Assembly (NCBI RefSeq): GCF_003390395.1
Contig: NZ_QUOV01000001.1
Location: 2,666,001-2,730,000, forward strand
Direction of reading: 5' to 3'
Length of the DNA: 64,000 bases
From: Thalassotalea euphylliae
GTDB taxonomy: Bacteria > Pseudomonadota > Gammaproteobacteria > Enterobacterales > Alteromonadaceae
The translations under genes were made by a program, and so were the position numbers. Below the pieces are notes generated by a model. The model saw only the letters and a list, made by a program, of their open reading frames with translations. It was not told the DNA's origin and ran no database searches. Of this stretch, positions 25,879 through 34,713 are shown one piece after another (position 1 is the first letter of the stretch; each line of letters begins with the position of its first letter).

Positions 25879-26775
25879 ATGATTACTCACTTTTTAATGA
25901 ACAAAATCGTCAAAATGATTGCACAGGTACCAAGGTCACCAGTATTGAGGCGGCCTGACGAGTACGGCATGACATATGAAGATGTCTATTTTCCTGCCGC
26001 TGATGGCGTTAACCTGGAGGGTTGGTACATACCAGCAAAAGTTGCCTCGAATAAAATTGTAATTTGTAACCACTTCTCTCCAGGCAACCGTTACGGCTAT
26101 GCAGGCCATATCAAGCCATGGAAAAACGCAGGTGGTTTTGAAGTTAACTTTCTTCCGAAGTACAAGGCATTGCATGAAGCTGGCTACAACATTTTAGCCT
26201 ATGACCTACGCAATCACGGCTTTAGCGCACCCGCTCAAAATGGTGGCTACAACCCTGGTTTATTCGAATACAAAGATGTTTTAGGTTCACTTAACTATGT
26301 GCGTGCTAACCAAGCCACCAAAGATATGGACATCTACCTGCACAGCATGTGCTTAGGTGGCAATGCAACCCTAGTGGCAATGCGCAAGTCACCTACAGCC
26401 TTTGAAGGTGTTAAAGCCATGATGCTAATACAGCCAATTTCCGGTGATGCCTTAGTTCGCAAACTATGTAAAAACATGTGGCTAGGAGAAAAAGGCTATC
26501 GAGTATTTGAACAGAAGTATCGTGAAATCTGGGGTTACCGAATTGCCGATTCTTCACCCATAGTTGATGCCGCTGCGGTCAAGGTTCCTACCTTAGTTTG
26601 CCAAGTTAAAAACGACAGTTTTACATTTGCTGACGACGTGCAACAGATTTATGACGCCATTCCTGCCTCAAAGAAAGCGATTAACTGGATAGAAGGAACT
26701 AAGCAACGCTTTAGAGGCTATACCTACCACGCTGAAAATCCTCAAGAAATGATTGACTGGTATCAGCGATTCTAA
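25879..26775 (+). CDS. Alpha/beta hydrolase with likely Cys nucleophile
   Basis: A 298-residue alpha/beta hydrolase. The strand-helix elbow reads YLHSMCLGGNATL. Aligned to the G-X-nucleophile-X-G-G pattern, the nucleophile is Cys, as in dienelactone hydrolase and PHA synthase (CLGG). Asp in VKNDSFTFADD and His in YTYHAENPQ complete a plausible triad. Upstream, VYFPAADGVNLEGWYIPA is the usual first strands, and NILAYDLRNHGFS is the conserved loop. No signal peptide. It begins an operon with an SDR 43 bp downstream and is divergent from SRPBCC-AraC. Substrate unknown. Confidence 0.75.
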   Translation: MITHFLMNKIVKMIAQVPRSPVLRRPDEYGMTYEDVYFPAADGVNLEGWYIPAKVASNKIVICNHFSPGNRYGYAGHIKPWKNAGGFEVNFLPKYKALHEAGYNILAYDLRNHGFSAPAQNGGYNPGLFEYKDVLGSLNYVRANQATKDMDIYLHSMCLGGNATLVAMRKSPTAFEGVKAMMLIQPISGDALVRKLCKNMWLGEKGYRVFEQKYREIWGYRIADSSPIVDAAAVKVPTLVCQVKNDSFTFADDVQQIYDAIPASKKAINWIEGTKQRFRGYTYHAENPQEMIDWYQRF

Positions 26776-26818
26776 ATAAGCCCTTTTCGAAAAATTTAAT
26801 AAATAGAAGGAAAATTAA

Positions 26819-27646
26819 ATGAATTCTCAACAAGTTGTGCTCCTTACCGGTGCATCAGCAGGTATTGGTAAAGAAACCGCAAAAACACTGATCAAAGCTG
26901 GCTACAAAGTTTATGCGGTAGCACGTAGACTTGACGCAATGGCTGACTTAAAAGCCCTTGGTGGTATTCCACTGAGCATGGATATCACTCAATCAGAAGA
27001 CATTGAGCGCGTAGTCAATCACATCATCAAAGAAGAAGGCAAAATAGATATCTTGATCAACAATGCCGGCTACGCCACGCAAGGCCCTGTTGAACAAGTA
27101 CCTGTTGATGAAGCACGCCGCATGTTTGAAGTGAACCTGTTTGGCTTAGGCATGCTAACCCAATTGGTGTTGCCAAATATGCGCACTCGAAAAGCAGGTA
27201 AGATTATTAATATCTCATCTGGCGCAGGTAAAGTTTACTTTAGTATGGGCGCTTGGTACGTTGCTTCAAAGCATGCGCTTGAAGGTTGGAGCGATAGCTT
27301 ACGGGTTGAGCTAAAGCCGTTTAATATTGATGTAGTGATTATTGAGCCAGGCGCTATTTCGACCGAGTTCAATGACGTTTCTCTTAACCCACTCGTTGAA
27401 AATTATGGCGATGGTCCTTACCGCGACATGGTAAACTCACTGGCCGAATTTTCTCGCGATGCTGAAAAAGACGATAAAGATAGTTCACCACCTTCAGTTA
27501 TCACTAACTTAATTGTCAAAGCCATTAACGCTAAACGCCCTAAGCCTCGCTATGCCGGTGGTGCGATGGTAAAACCTGTCATGTTTGTGCGTAAATGGGG
27601 CGGCGATCGCCTTTACGACTGGGTCATCACTCGAATGGTGAAATAG
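26819..27646 (+). CDS. Short-chain dehydrogenase/reductase
   Basis: A 275-residue classical SDR. It has the NAD(P)-binding TGASAGIGKE near the N-terminus, INNAGYAT, the catalytic Ser in NISSGAGKV, and Tyr-X3-Lys in YVASKHALEGW. A PGAIST block follows. The first basic residues after the glycine motif (AVARRLDAM) suggest NADP preference. A strong AAGGAAAA ribosome site precedes the ATG. It is in an operon with the Cys hydrolase and ends at a clear terminator. Substrate unknown; both hydrophobic alcohols and lipids are common for such SDRs. Confidence 0.88.
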   Translation: MNSQQVVLLTGASAGIGKETAKTLIKAGYKVYAVARRLDAMADLKALGGIPLSMDITQSEDIERVVNHIIKEEGKIDILINNAGYATQGPVEQVPVDEARRMFEVNLFGLGMLTQLVLPNMRTRKAGKIINISSGAGKVYFSMGAWYVASKHALEGWSDSLRVELKPFNIDVVIIEPGAISTEFNDVSLNPLVENYGDGPYRDMVNSLAEFSRDAEKDDKDSSPPSVITNLIVKAINAKRPKPRYAGGAMVKPVMFVRKWGGDRLYDWVITRMVK

Positions 27647-27674
27647 GTAAAATAAGAGTACTCACTTGTTTTCG

Positions 27675-27717
27675 AGCACTTCTGGGTGTCTGTTAATAAC
27701 TTCAGAAGTGCTGTTTT
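27675..27717 (+). terminator. Terminator after the SDR gene
   Basis: Arms agcacttctg (27675-27684) and cagaagtgct (27703-27712) pair over 10 bp and are followed by GTTTTT, 28 bp after the SDR stop. Confidence 0.85.
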
Positions 27718-27815
27718 TCTCAACACTTAGCGCCTAACCTCAAATTCCTCACTAGACTCCCAACTTTAGTTAATACAAACTGACTTTATCTATCTAAAAA
27801 TAAGTCTTAAAGCTG

Positions 27816-28106
27816 ATGAACAAAATAGAAATTACTTACTGCGCAAAATGTCGCTGGTTATTGCGCGCAAGCTGGATGGCACAGGAAATTCTTTCAACGT
27901 TTGAAGAAGAAGTTGACGAAGTGAGCTTAAAGCCCAGCACTGGTGGTATTTACGAAATTGTTGCCAACGGCCAACTCATTTGGTCACGCAAAACAATGGG
28001 GCGATTTCCAGAAGTGACTGAGCTAAAGCAAGCCGTTCGTGATGTAATTGCACCAGAGCGAGATTTAGGTTGTATCGATCGCAAAACAGCTAAAAGTAAT
28101 AGCTGA
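27816..28106 (+). CDS. SelT/SelW/SelH (Rdx) family thioredoxin-like protein
   Basis: A 96-residue protein of the Rdx family. It opens IEITYCAKCRWLLRASWMAQ, with the CxxC at residues 9 and 12 in the place where eukaryotic SelW has Cys-X-X-Sec. TGGIYEIVANGQLIWSRK is the second family block. It is presumed to be a small thiol redox protein, with partner unknown. The gene stands alone. No TGA codon or SECIS-like element is needed, as this is the Cys form. Confidence 0.85.
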   Translation: MNKIEITYCAKCRWLLRASWMAQEILSTFEEEVDEVSLKPSTGGIYEIVANGQLIWSRKTMGRFPEVTELKQAVRDVIAPERDLGCIDRKTAKSNS

Positions 28107-28198
28107 TTTAACTTAGGCTTGCCTGTGATGTCCCATTTGGTAATTCAATGTAATTGAGGGTAACCCAGGCAACGCCTATGTCGCTCAGGTTTCTATTT

Positions 28199-28278
28199 AC
28201 CAAAGCTATTAGTAACCAAAGCTATTAGTAACCAAAGCTATTAGTAACCAAAGCTATTAGTCACTAAAACTATTGGTA
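28199..28278. repeat. 16-bp tandem repeat, about five copies, over the 3' end of the peroxiredoxin-like gene
   Basis: Unit accaaagctattagta repeats at 28199, 28215 and 28231 (identical), 28247 (one change) and 28263 (degenerate, actaaaactattggta). The degenerate unit is coding (the last residues TNSFSD) and the stop codon at 28257-28259 is inside the fourth unit. The array apparently arose by tandem copying of the gene's own end. Confidence 0.92.
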
Positions 28279-29072
28279 ACCGCCGCCATTACACGTTCTT
28301 CACTCGCACGAATACGATAATCATCCGATTGGTCTATCCACACGATTTTGCCGTTTTCATCAACTAGCAAGCTTGTTGGAATAGCCATGGCTTTAAAGCG
28401 CATTTTCCATGGCAATGGCATCGCAATCCCAAATACGTTAAGTGTATCATCGGCAGTCGCCCCTAAGCCTTTGTGATGTTCAACACCGTATTGGCGAATA
28501 ATAGCTAACGTTGGGTCGGCAATTAACTTAAAACTTAAGTTGTCACGCTTGGCATGGGCAGTGGTTTCAACCTCTGAGTCATTGGAAATAGCAACAATAT
28601 CAATATTATGCGCTGCTAGCTTAGGTGTTAGGGCTTCAAACATGCTCAGCTCTGACGAGCAATATGGGCACCAAGAGCCACGGTAAAACTTTATCAATGT
28701 GCGTTTACCCGCAAGTTCAATCGTATCAAACTGCTCATTCGCAAATGGCAGCAATTGATCACCAACTTTTACTTTAATATCACCAAGCGGAGTTTTTCGT
28801 GTCGCTAAAAAGTAGCTAAATAACGCCGATGTAGAAAGGTTATTAAACGCCAACAGTGCAATAGCAATGCTCGCAAGATCAGCAGCAAAAGTGTGAGTTG
28901 CCAATGCCACCAAAGAAAGCAGTGAACTCACCACCATACCAACAATTAACAATAACGGTGCTCGTGGTGTTTTGCTTTGCTTAACTTTGGCAAAGTAATG
29001 CATCATCGCTAAATTCAGTAAAACAAAACCAATAATCGCCAAAGTAATAGAAGAAATTTCCACGCCAACCAC
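28257..29072 (-). CDS. Membrane-anchored AhpC/TSA-type peroxiredoxin-like protein
   Basis: A 271-residue protein. Residues 1-95 contain three or four hydrophobic helices. The rest is an AhpC/TSA thioredoxin fold with FYRGSWCPYCSSELSMFEAL (redox CPYC near residue 136), VAISNDSEVE and PTSLLVDENGKIVWI. It probably reduces peroxides or thiols at the membrane face, with the active site resembling AhpE/Bcp-like proteins. Which side of the membrane it faces is unclear. Its last six codons and stop lie in a 16-bp tandem repeat, so slippage would alter the C-terminus. Confidence 0.78.
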   Translation of the reverse strand: MVGVEISSITLAIIGFVLLNLAMMHYFAKVKQSKTPRAPLLLIVGMVVSSLLSLVALATHTFAADLASIAIALLAFNNLSTSALFSYFLATRKTPLGDIKVKVGDQLLPFANEQFDTIELAGKRTLIKFYRGSWCPYCSSELSMFEALTPKLAAHNIDIVAISNDSEVETTAHAKRDNLSFKLIADPTLAIIRQYGVEHHKGLGATADDTLNVFGIAMPLPWKMRFKAMAIPTSLLVDENGKIVWIDQSDDYRIRASEERVMAAVTNSFSD

Positions 29073-29283
29073 CTAGTTATTCACAAGTTACTACATTGAT
29101 TTATATTCTGATTATACACATATGCATACCGTTAGGTACAAATGTTAGTTTGTAGGTTCCTGTAGAACCTTTCAACTCGCCTTTCTCCTTGGTTTCCTGT
29201 TACTTAGCGCTATAATTGCGATGTTTTGATGGCTGGTGTTCAGCCGTTTGCTTGGAATTTATTTGGAACAATAAGAGACCGCT

Positions 29284-29700
29284 ATGAAACTATTACATAC
29301 CATGGTGCGCGTGCTAGATATCGATGCATCGCTCCATTTTTACTGTGATTTATTGGGCTTAAAAGAATTGCGTCGCCACGAAGTGCCAGAAGGTAAATTT
29401 ACGCTGGTATTTCTTGCCGCAGAAGAAGGTGGCCATGAAATTGAGCTAACCTATAACTGGGGTGAAACAGAGCCATATAGCGATGGTCGTAACTTTGGTC
29501 ACCTAGCCCTACGAGTTGAAAATATCTACGACACTTGTCAGCGATTGATGGATGCAGGCGTAACTATTAATCGACCACCACGCGATGGCCACATGGCATT
29601 TGTGCGCTCACCAGACGGTATTTCTATTGAACTATTGCAAGAAGGCCACTTAGCGCCACAAGAGCCGTGGGCAAGCATGGAAAATACTGGTACTTGGTAA
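29284..29700 (+). CDS. gloA: Lactoylglutathione lyase (glyoxalase I)
   Basis: A 138-residue glyoxalase I that turns the methylglyoxal-glutathione hemithioacetal into lactoylglutathione. Metal ligands seen: His5 (LLHTMVRV), Glu in [10 protein letters not shown], His in [11 protein letters not shown] and Glu in [10 protein letters not shown]. The length and the first block ([20 protein letters not shown]) fit the Ni-dependent bacterial type. It is single-gene, with a terminator about 80 bp after the stop. Confidence 0.96.
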   Translation: MKLLHTMVRVLDIDASLHFYCDLLGLKELRRHEVPEGKFTLVFLAAEEGGHEIELTYNWGETEPYSDGRNFGHLALRVENIYDTCQRLMDAGVTINRPPRDGHMAFVRSPDGISIELLQEGHLAPQEPWASMENTGTW

Positions 29701-29780
29701 GCAAAAGTATCCACCAAGGTCACATTAGCTTAACTAACTCTTCTATTGAGTAGTGTGGTGAAGCAAAGTTGTAAAACATA

Positions 29781-29808
29781 AAAAAGTCAGCAAGTTGCTG
29801 ACTTTTTT
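29781..29808 (+). terminator. Terminator after gloA
   Basis: Arms aaaaagtcagc (29781-29791) and gctgacttttt (29797-29807) with a 5-nt loop and a T run. The flanking A run also makes it usable from the other strand. Confidence 0.9.
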
Positions 29809-29813
29809 GTTGT

Positions 29814-29839
29814 TTAGTTGCTAATTAATTAGCAACTAA
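29814..29839. repeat. 26-bp perfect palindrome behind the gloA terminator
   Basis: ttagttgctaat (29814-29825) reads, through the dyad centre at 29826/29827, into its exact reverse complement. There is no spacer. The inner half shares GTTGCT with the terminator just before it. It lies 109 bp before the EAL-GGDEF gene; an operator is possible. Confidence 0.8.
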
Positions 29840-29947
29840 GTTCGCTGCGTTGTCATTTTTTAGTCACATAACTTTCATAACATCAAGGTCTTACCAGCAA
29901 AGGCTTTATTGCTCTAGCGCTAGCATGTTGTATTAGTAGGCCCCTTT

Positions 29948-31777
29948 ATGAAAAGTTCAGCGATAACAAAATCAGGACTTGAATCATTAATTCATTCAAA
30001 GAATTTTCGTTGCTTCTTCCAGCCAATCTTTGATGTTCACCAATCCACTGCCATTGGCTACGAAGCACTAGTTCGCAGTCCATTTGAGCCGCCGACGTTT
30101 AACCCAGCAGAATTATTTGATAAAGCTTTCGAATTTGGTTTACTCGCAGAACTAGAGCAATGCTGTCGCCGCATCGCCATCAAGCAATTTGTAAAGCTAG
30201 GCTTAGAAGGATTCTTGTTTCTCAACGCCAGCCCACTGGCTATCGAGCAAACTAAACATAAAGCGAGCTCTATGCCTGCCATGTTGCGCGACTATGACTT
30301 TGATCCTGCAAGAATCGTTATCGAAATTACTGAACGTTATGAGGCAACTGATGAGAACCTGTTAAAAACAGGATTACAACGTTATCGAGATCTAGGTTTT
30401 AAAATTGCCATTGACGATTTAGGTACAGGCCACTCAGGGTTAAAACAATGGTCTGAGGTTCGCCCAGACATCGTTAAAATCGACCGGTATTTTATTAGCG
30501 GCTGCCAGCACAATATTGTTAAACGAGAACTGATTAGAACCATTTTTGAGCTTGGCAAAACCACAGGTGTTAGCGTAATCGCCGAAGGGATTGAAAATGA
30601 AGATGAGTATCTGCTCCTGCGTAAGCTAGGCATGAAATATGTGCAAGGTTATTTGCTTGGCAAGCCACAAAGTGAGCCGGAAACCCAGCTTCCCAAACTT
30701 CTAGTAGAAAAGCCTTTGCAAAAAGATACCACTAAGCCAAATGCTCAATTCGAATTAAGTAAACTTATTCAACGAATCGAGCCAATTTTTGCAGATATTT
30801 CATGCAAAGCGGTATACAGCCAGTTCAAAGCAGAGCCAAATTTAAAAAGTATTGCCGTTGTTGATGATATGCAATTACCGATGGGCATGGTGTATCGCGA
30901 TGAATTAACGGATCTGCTTTCATCTGACTATGGGCATGCCCTATATGATAAACAGCCCATAGCTAAAGTAATGCGGCCTGTGAGCTTAATGGTTGATGAG
31001 CATTCAAACCTAGATGATGTAAGTAAGTTTATTACTGACCATAGCGAGTTTGATTTGCACCCTGAATTTATAGTCACCACCCAAGGTAAATATGCCGGAT
31101 TAGCCAGCGTTAGGTCTATCTTGAAGATGATGACCGAAGAGAAAATCATGCACGCTCAGCAGGCTAACCCATTAACCATGCTACCGGGCAATATTGTCAT
31201 TGAACGCAAAGTTAATCAGTTAATAAGCCACAAACACGATTTTCAACTCGCTTACTTTGATCTTGATAATTTCAAGCCTTTCAACGATGTATATGGCTAT
31301 GCCGCTGGTGATCAAGTGATCAAATTAGTTGCCGACGTTATCGTTGAATACAGTAATAAACACGGTAATAAGCACAATCAAGAGAACTTTATTGGCCATG
31401 TTGGTGGTGATGATTTTGTTGTTGTTTTTCAGTCTGGCGACGCCCTTGCCTGCTGTCAGGAAATTCTCTTGGTGTTTGAAAAACGTATCATTCAATATTT
31501 TGAGCTAGAGCATGTAAAACAGTCTGGATACTTTGCCGTTGATCGCGCCGGAAACTACACCTTAATCCCCTTGCTATCGCTATCCTGCGGTATTATTAGC
31601 CCTGACATTGAAGTAATTAGCTCAGTGCACGATGTTTCTGTACAAGCGAGTAAAGCGAAGAAAGTTGCCAAAGAAGCAACACGTGGAGAAGTGATTACTC
31701 TCAGGCAAGGCACTAACGGCCAAAAGCCAGAGCTTGGTTGCATTAACCAAGCGAATGTCGCTTACTTGCGAAACTAA
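29948..31777 (+). CDS. EAL-CBS-GGDEF c-di-GMP signalling protein
   Basis: A 609-residue soluble protein with the order EAL (about 8-245), a CBS-pair-like middle (about 255-395) and GGDEF (about 405-580). The EAL signature is intact (GYEALVRS), with EITERYE, DDLGTGHSGL and AEGIENEDE, so phosphodiesterase activity is plausible. The GGDEF signature is HVGGDDFVVVF, a conservative variant that could still be active; the block NPLTMLPGN opens the domain. CBS pairs bind adenosyl nucleotides and may gate the enzyme. No TM or signal peptide. It stands as a single gene, with a terminator shared with the convergent aminotransferase. Confidence 0.9.
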   Translation: MKSSAITKSGLESLIHSKNFRCFFQPIFDVHQSTAIGYEALVRSPFEPPTFNPAELFDKAFEFGLLAELEQCCRRIAIKQFVKLGLEGFLFLNASPLAIEQTKHKASSMPAMLRDYDFDPARIVIEITERYEATDENLLKTGLQRYRDLGFKIAIDDLGTGHSGLKQWSEVRPDIVKIDRYFISGCQHNIVKRELIRTIFELGKTTGVSVIAEGIENEDEYLLLRKLGMKYVQGYLLGKPQSEPETQLPKLLVEKPLQKDTTKPNAQFELSKLIQRIEPIFADISCKAVYSQFKAEPNLKSIAVVDDMQLPMGMVYRDELTDLLSSDYGHALYDKQPIAKVMRPVSLMVDEHSNLDDVSKFITDHSEFDLHPEFIVTTQGKYAGLASVRSILKMMTEEKIMHAQQANPLTMLPGNIVIERKVNQLISHKHDFQLAYFDLDNFKPFNDVYGYAAGDQVIKLVADVIVEYSNKHGNKHNQENFIGHVGGDDFVVVFQSGDALACCQEILLVFEKRIIQYFELEHVKQSGYFAVDRAGNYTLIPLLSLSCGIISPDIEVISSVHDVSVQASKAKKVAKEATRGEVITLRQGTNGQKPELGCINQANVAYLRN

Positions 31778-31830
31778 ACTTCAAAAAACTAAGCCTCAAT
31801 AAACTAAAGCGTTTTAAGCTATGGATACAA

Positions 31831-31856
31831 AAAAGGCACGCTTATGCGTGCCTTTT
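31831..31856. terminator. Bidirectional terminator between EAL-GGDEF and aminotransferase genes
   Basis: Arms aaaaggcacgc (31831-31841) and gcgtgcctttt (31846-31856), 4-nt loop, A and T runs at both ends; it serves both convergent genes. Confidence 0.93.
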
Positions 31857-31883
31857 ATTAATGTTAGTTTTCTTGCCTGCGCT

Positions 31884-33011
31884 TTATTTACATTTAGCGA
31901 TAGCTTGTTCTAACGCTGCTAAACATAAGGTGACATTTTCTTGTCGAGCGGCAAAGCCCATCAAGCCAATGCGCCATGCTTCGCCTGCAAATTGCCCAAG
32001 GCCAGCACCAATTTCTAAATTAAATTCATTTAATAAAAATGATCTTACTTTAGCATCGTCTAAGCCCGCTGGGATCTTGATAGTGTTAAGCTGAGCTAAG
32101 CGCTCATTTTCAGGCACGATAAACTCAATGTCTAACGCTGCTAGGCCTTCAGCCAATTTGTTATGCATGTTTTGATGACGTTGCCAGCTGTTTTCAATAC
32201 CTTCTTCGTGCAGCATCACAAGCGATTCATGCAAGGCATAAAGTGAATTAACAGGCGCTGTATGGTGGTAAGCACGTTTGCCATCGCCAGACCAATAACC
32301 CATCACCAGTGATTGATCTAAGAACCAACTTTGGATTTTGTCCGTACGGCCTTTTAGTTTTTCAACCGCTTTTTCACTAAAGCTAATTGGCGAAATACCC
32401 GGTACGCAAGATAAACATTTTTGGCTACCTGAATAGATGGCATCAATTCCCCACTCATCTACTTTTAACTCACTGCCGCCTAATGATGTTACCGCATCAA
32501 CAATCGTCAAACAGTCATATTTAGCCGCAATTTCACAAAGTGTTTTCGCATCAGAGCGCGCGCCCGTAGAAGTTTCAGCATGCACAAATGCCACAACACT
32601 AGCATCTGGATTCGCTTTTAACGCATCTTCTAATTGTTGTGGGTCAACTGCTCTGCCCCATGGTGAATCAACAACCACTAACTTGGCACCAATACGCTCA
32701 ACATTTTCAATCATACGAGCGCCAAATACACCGTTGCGACAAACAACAACCGTATCTTGAGGCGTAACTAAGTTGACAAAACAGGCTTCCATACCGGCAG
32801 AGCCTGGAGCAGAAAGTGCAATTGTGTATGGGTTTTTAGTTTGAAAAGCATATTGTAAAAGCGCTTTAACCTCGTCCATCATAGTGACAAATTTAGGATC
32901 GAGATGACCAATAGTTGGTCTCGCTAAAGCAGATAATACACGTGCACTTACATCAGAAGGGCCAGGGCCCATCAAGGTACGTTGCGGTGGAATAAACGAA
33001 GAATAATTCAT
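31884..33011 (-). CDS. Alanine-glyoxylate/serine-pyruvate type aminotransferase
   Basis: A 375-residue class V PLP aminotransferase. It opens LMGPGPSDVSARVLSALARP, which is typical of the alanine-glyoxylate/serine-glyoxylate group (AGXT, PucG). TIVDAVTSLGGSEL has the PLP-ring Asp, and SGSQKCLSCVPGISPISFS the Schiff-base lysine. The reaction is probably transfer of an amino group from alanine or serine to glyoxylate. The purine-degradation enzyme PucG (ureidoglycine-glyoxylate) is close and cannot be ruled out; no purine genes are adjacent. Confidence 0.87.
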   Translation of the reverse strand: MNYSSFIPPQRTLMGPGPSDVSARVLSALARPTIGHLDPKFVTMMDEVKALLQYAFQTKNPYTIALSAPGSAGMEACFVNLVTPQDTVVVCRNGVFGARMIENVERIGAKLVVVDSPWGRAVDPQQLEDALKANPDASVVAFVHAETSTGARSDAKTLCEIAAKYDCLTIVDAVTSLGGSELKVDEWGIDAIYSGSQKCLSCVPGISPISFSEKAVEKLKGRTDKIQSWFLDQSLVMGYWSGDGKRAYHHTAPVNSLYALHESLVMLHEEGIENSWQRHQNMHNKLAEGLAALDIEFIVPENERLAQLNTIKIPAGLDDAKVRSFLLNEFNLEIGAGLGQFAGEAWRIGLMGFAARQENVTLCLAALEQAIAKCK

Positions 33012-33200
33012 AGCAATAATATCCGATATTGTCTTTTGGGCAATGTAACATGTGAATACGCCATCAATTAAATTAATCCAAACTATGTAACGTATTCACA
33101 AATTTTATTTTTTATCTATTGCAAACTAAGCAGTTATTGCGCTTGTCGACAGTTTGAAAAATAGTAAGATTAGATCAGCCTAAAGTAAACAATAATAACC

Positions 33201-34601
33201 ATGATGAAATTCAAACGTTTAGCCAGTTCTTGCTGTGTGTTGACAGCCACATTAGCTTTTATTAGCCAGCCAACACATGCTGAAATCCCCCACAATGCCG
33301 AAATATCTGCTTCTCAAGACCACGTCATTTCACTCGCCAACATCAAAAAAGATGTTGAGTTTTTAGCAAGTGATGCACTAAAAGGCCGCAAAGTATTTAC
33401 GCCAGAACTAGATCGAGCGGCAAATTACATCGCCGCCCGCTTTAAACAAGCCAAACTTGAGCCCTTTAAAGCAAGTTACCGCCAGCAATTCGATATTTAC
33501 AATATCAAACCAGCTGCTTTAGCGGTGACGCTTAATGGGAAGAAAGTGCCTGAAGCACAGATGGCATTGGCGAGTACCGCGAAAAGCTTTAATTGGACAG
33601 CGGATAGTAAGGTTGTAACCCATATTGTTAGCAAAGAACAAAATCTGCGCCAAACACTGAGCAAGATTAACCAGCAAGGGGGCGATCACTTCCTTGTTAT
33701 TCACCCTAGCCACCAAGACTTATTCAAACGCTATCAAGCCTATTTTGCAAAAGGGTTAACCAAGCTAAGCAACACCCCAACAGGCACTATTTTGATGGTG
33801 CTTGACGGTAGTAAGCAGATTGATGAATACTCCGCATCAGGCAGCAATGTAGTGACCACAAAGGCACTAACCAATGTTATTGGTGTGTTGCCGGGCAAAA
33901 CCAAACCTGAAGAGGTTGTGTTGTTTACTGCTCATTATGATCACATTGGTACTGTGCTTAGCGCCAGCAAAGATAGTGATGAGCATAGCAATACCCGTGG
34001 GCAACAAGACCTTATTTATAACGGTGCTGACGATAATGCCTCAGGTGTAGCGGGTGTGCTTAATCTCGCTAGATATTTTGCCGCAGCGAATAATAATGAT
34101 CGGACACTAATATTCGTCGCCTTTACCGCTGAAGAAATTGGCGGCTATGGCCCAAAACACTTTGCTAAACATTTACCAGCAGATAATGTCGTGGCTATGG
34201 TGAACATGGAAATGATTGGTAAAACGTCTAAGTTTGGCGCAGGAAAATTATGGATGACAGGCTTTGAACGTTCTAATTTAGCGACAATTATGAATCAAGC
34301 AATCACACATCAAGCTAACCGCATTCAAGCAGACCCTTACCCTGAGCAGCAATTATTTTATCGCTCGGACAATGCCACGTTTGCAAGGATGGGAGTGCCA
34401 GCGCACAGCTTTAGTACGGTTCAACTCGATCAGGACAAGCATTATCATGCAGTTAGCGATGAAGTCGCGACATTAAACCTAGCGTCACTTCAGCAAGTGT
34501 TAGCCACAATTGCCAAAGGCATCAAGCCGGTTGTATCAGGTGTAGCAACACCGAGCCGGGTTGATTCCGCAAAAGTTGCCAGTGAAGGTAAAATCTATTA
34601 A
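33201..34601 (+). CDS. Secreted M28 family zinc aminopeptidase
   Basis: A 466-residue exported metallopeptidase with a signal peptide (MMKFKRLASSCCVLTATLAF, cut after THA near residue 28) and a PA-like insert before the catalytic domain. The M28 zinc ligands are visible in order: His in TAHYDHIG, bridging Asp in NGADDNASGVAG, the catalytic/ligand Glu pair in FTAEEIGGYG, an acidic residue in VNMEMIG (Glu where many members have Asp), and His in KHYHAVSDE. It would release N-terminal residues from peptides in the periplasm or outside. Single gene with a terminator. Confidence 0.9.
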   Translation: MMKFKRLASSCCVLTATLAFISQPTHAEIPHNAEISASQDHVISLANIKKDVEFLASDALKGRKVFTPELDRAANYIAARFKQAKLEPFKASYRQQFDIYNIKPAALAVTLNGKKVPEAQMALASTAKSFNWTADSKVVTHIVSKEQNLRQTLSKINQQGGDHFLVIHPSHQDLFKRYQAYFAKGLTKLSNTPTGTILMVLDGSKQIDEYSASGSNVVTTKALTNVIGVLPGKTKPEEVVLFTAHYDHIGTVLSASKDSDEHSNTRGQQDLIYNGADDNASGVAGVLNLARYFAAANNNDRTLIFVAFTAEEIGGYGPKHFAKHLPADNVVAMVNMEMIGKTSKFGAGKLWMTGFERSNLATIMNQAITHQANRIQADPYPEQQLFYRSDNATFARMGVPAHSFSTVQLDQDKHYHAVSDEVATLNLASLQQVLATIAKGIKPVVSGVATPSRVDSAKVASEGKIY

Positions 34602-34660
34602 CGCTCACTGACTAAGTTTAGTTGTTCTCACTGAACAGATAACAAGTGACGCATAACGAA

Positions 34661-34689
34661 AAAAGGAAGCACACCATATGCTTCCTTTT
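34661..34689. terminator. Bidirectional terminator after the M28 gene
   Basis: Arms aaaaggaagc (34661-34670) and gcttcctttt (34680-34689), 9-nt loop, with T runs on both strands, between convergent genes. Confidence 0.9.
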
Positions 34690-34713
34690 GTTTTTATCGC
34701 CTATGCGAACAAG

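Noticed and set aside
28199..28278. CRISPR-like array
   Set aside because: The repeats are contiguous 16-bp units without spacers and lie in a gene end; no cas genes are near.
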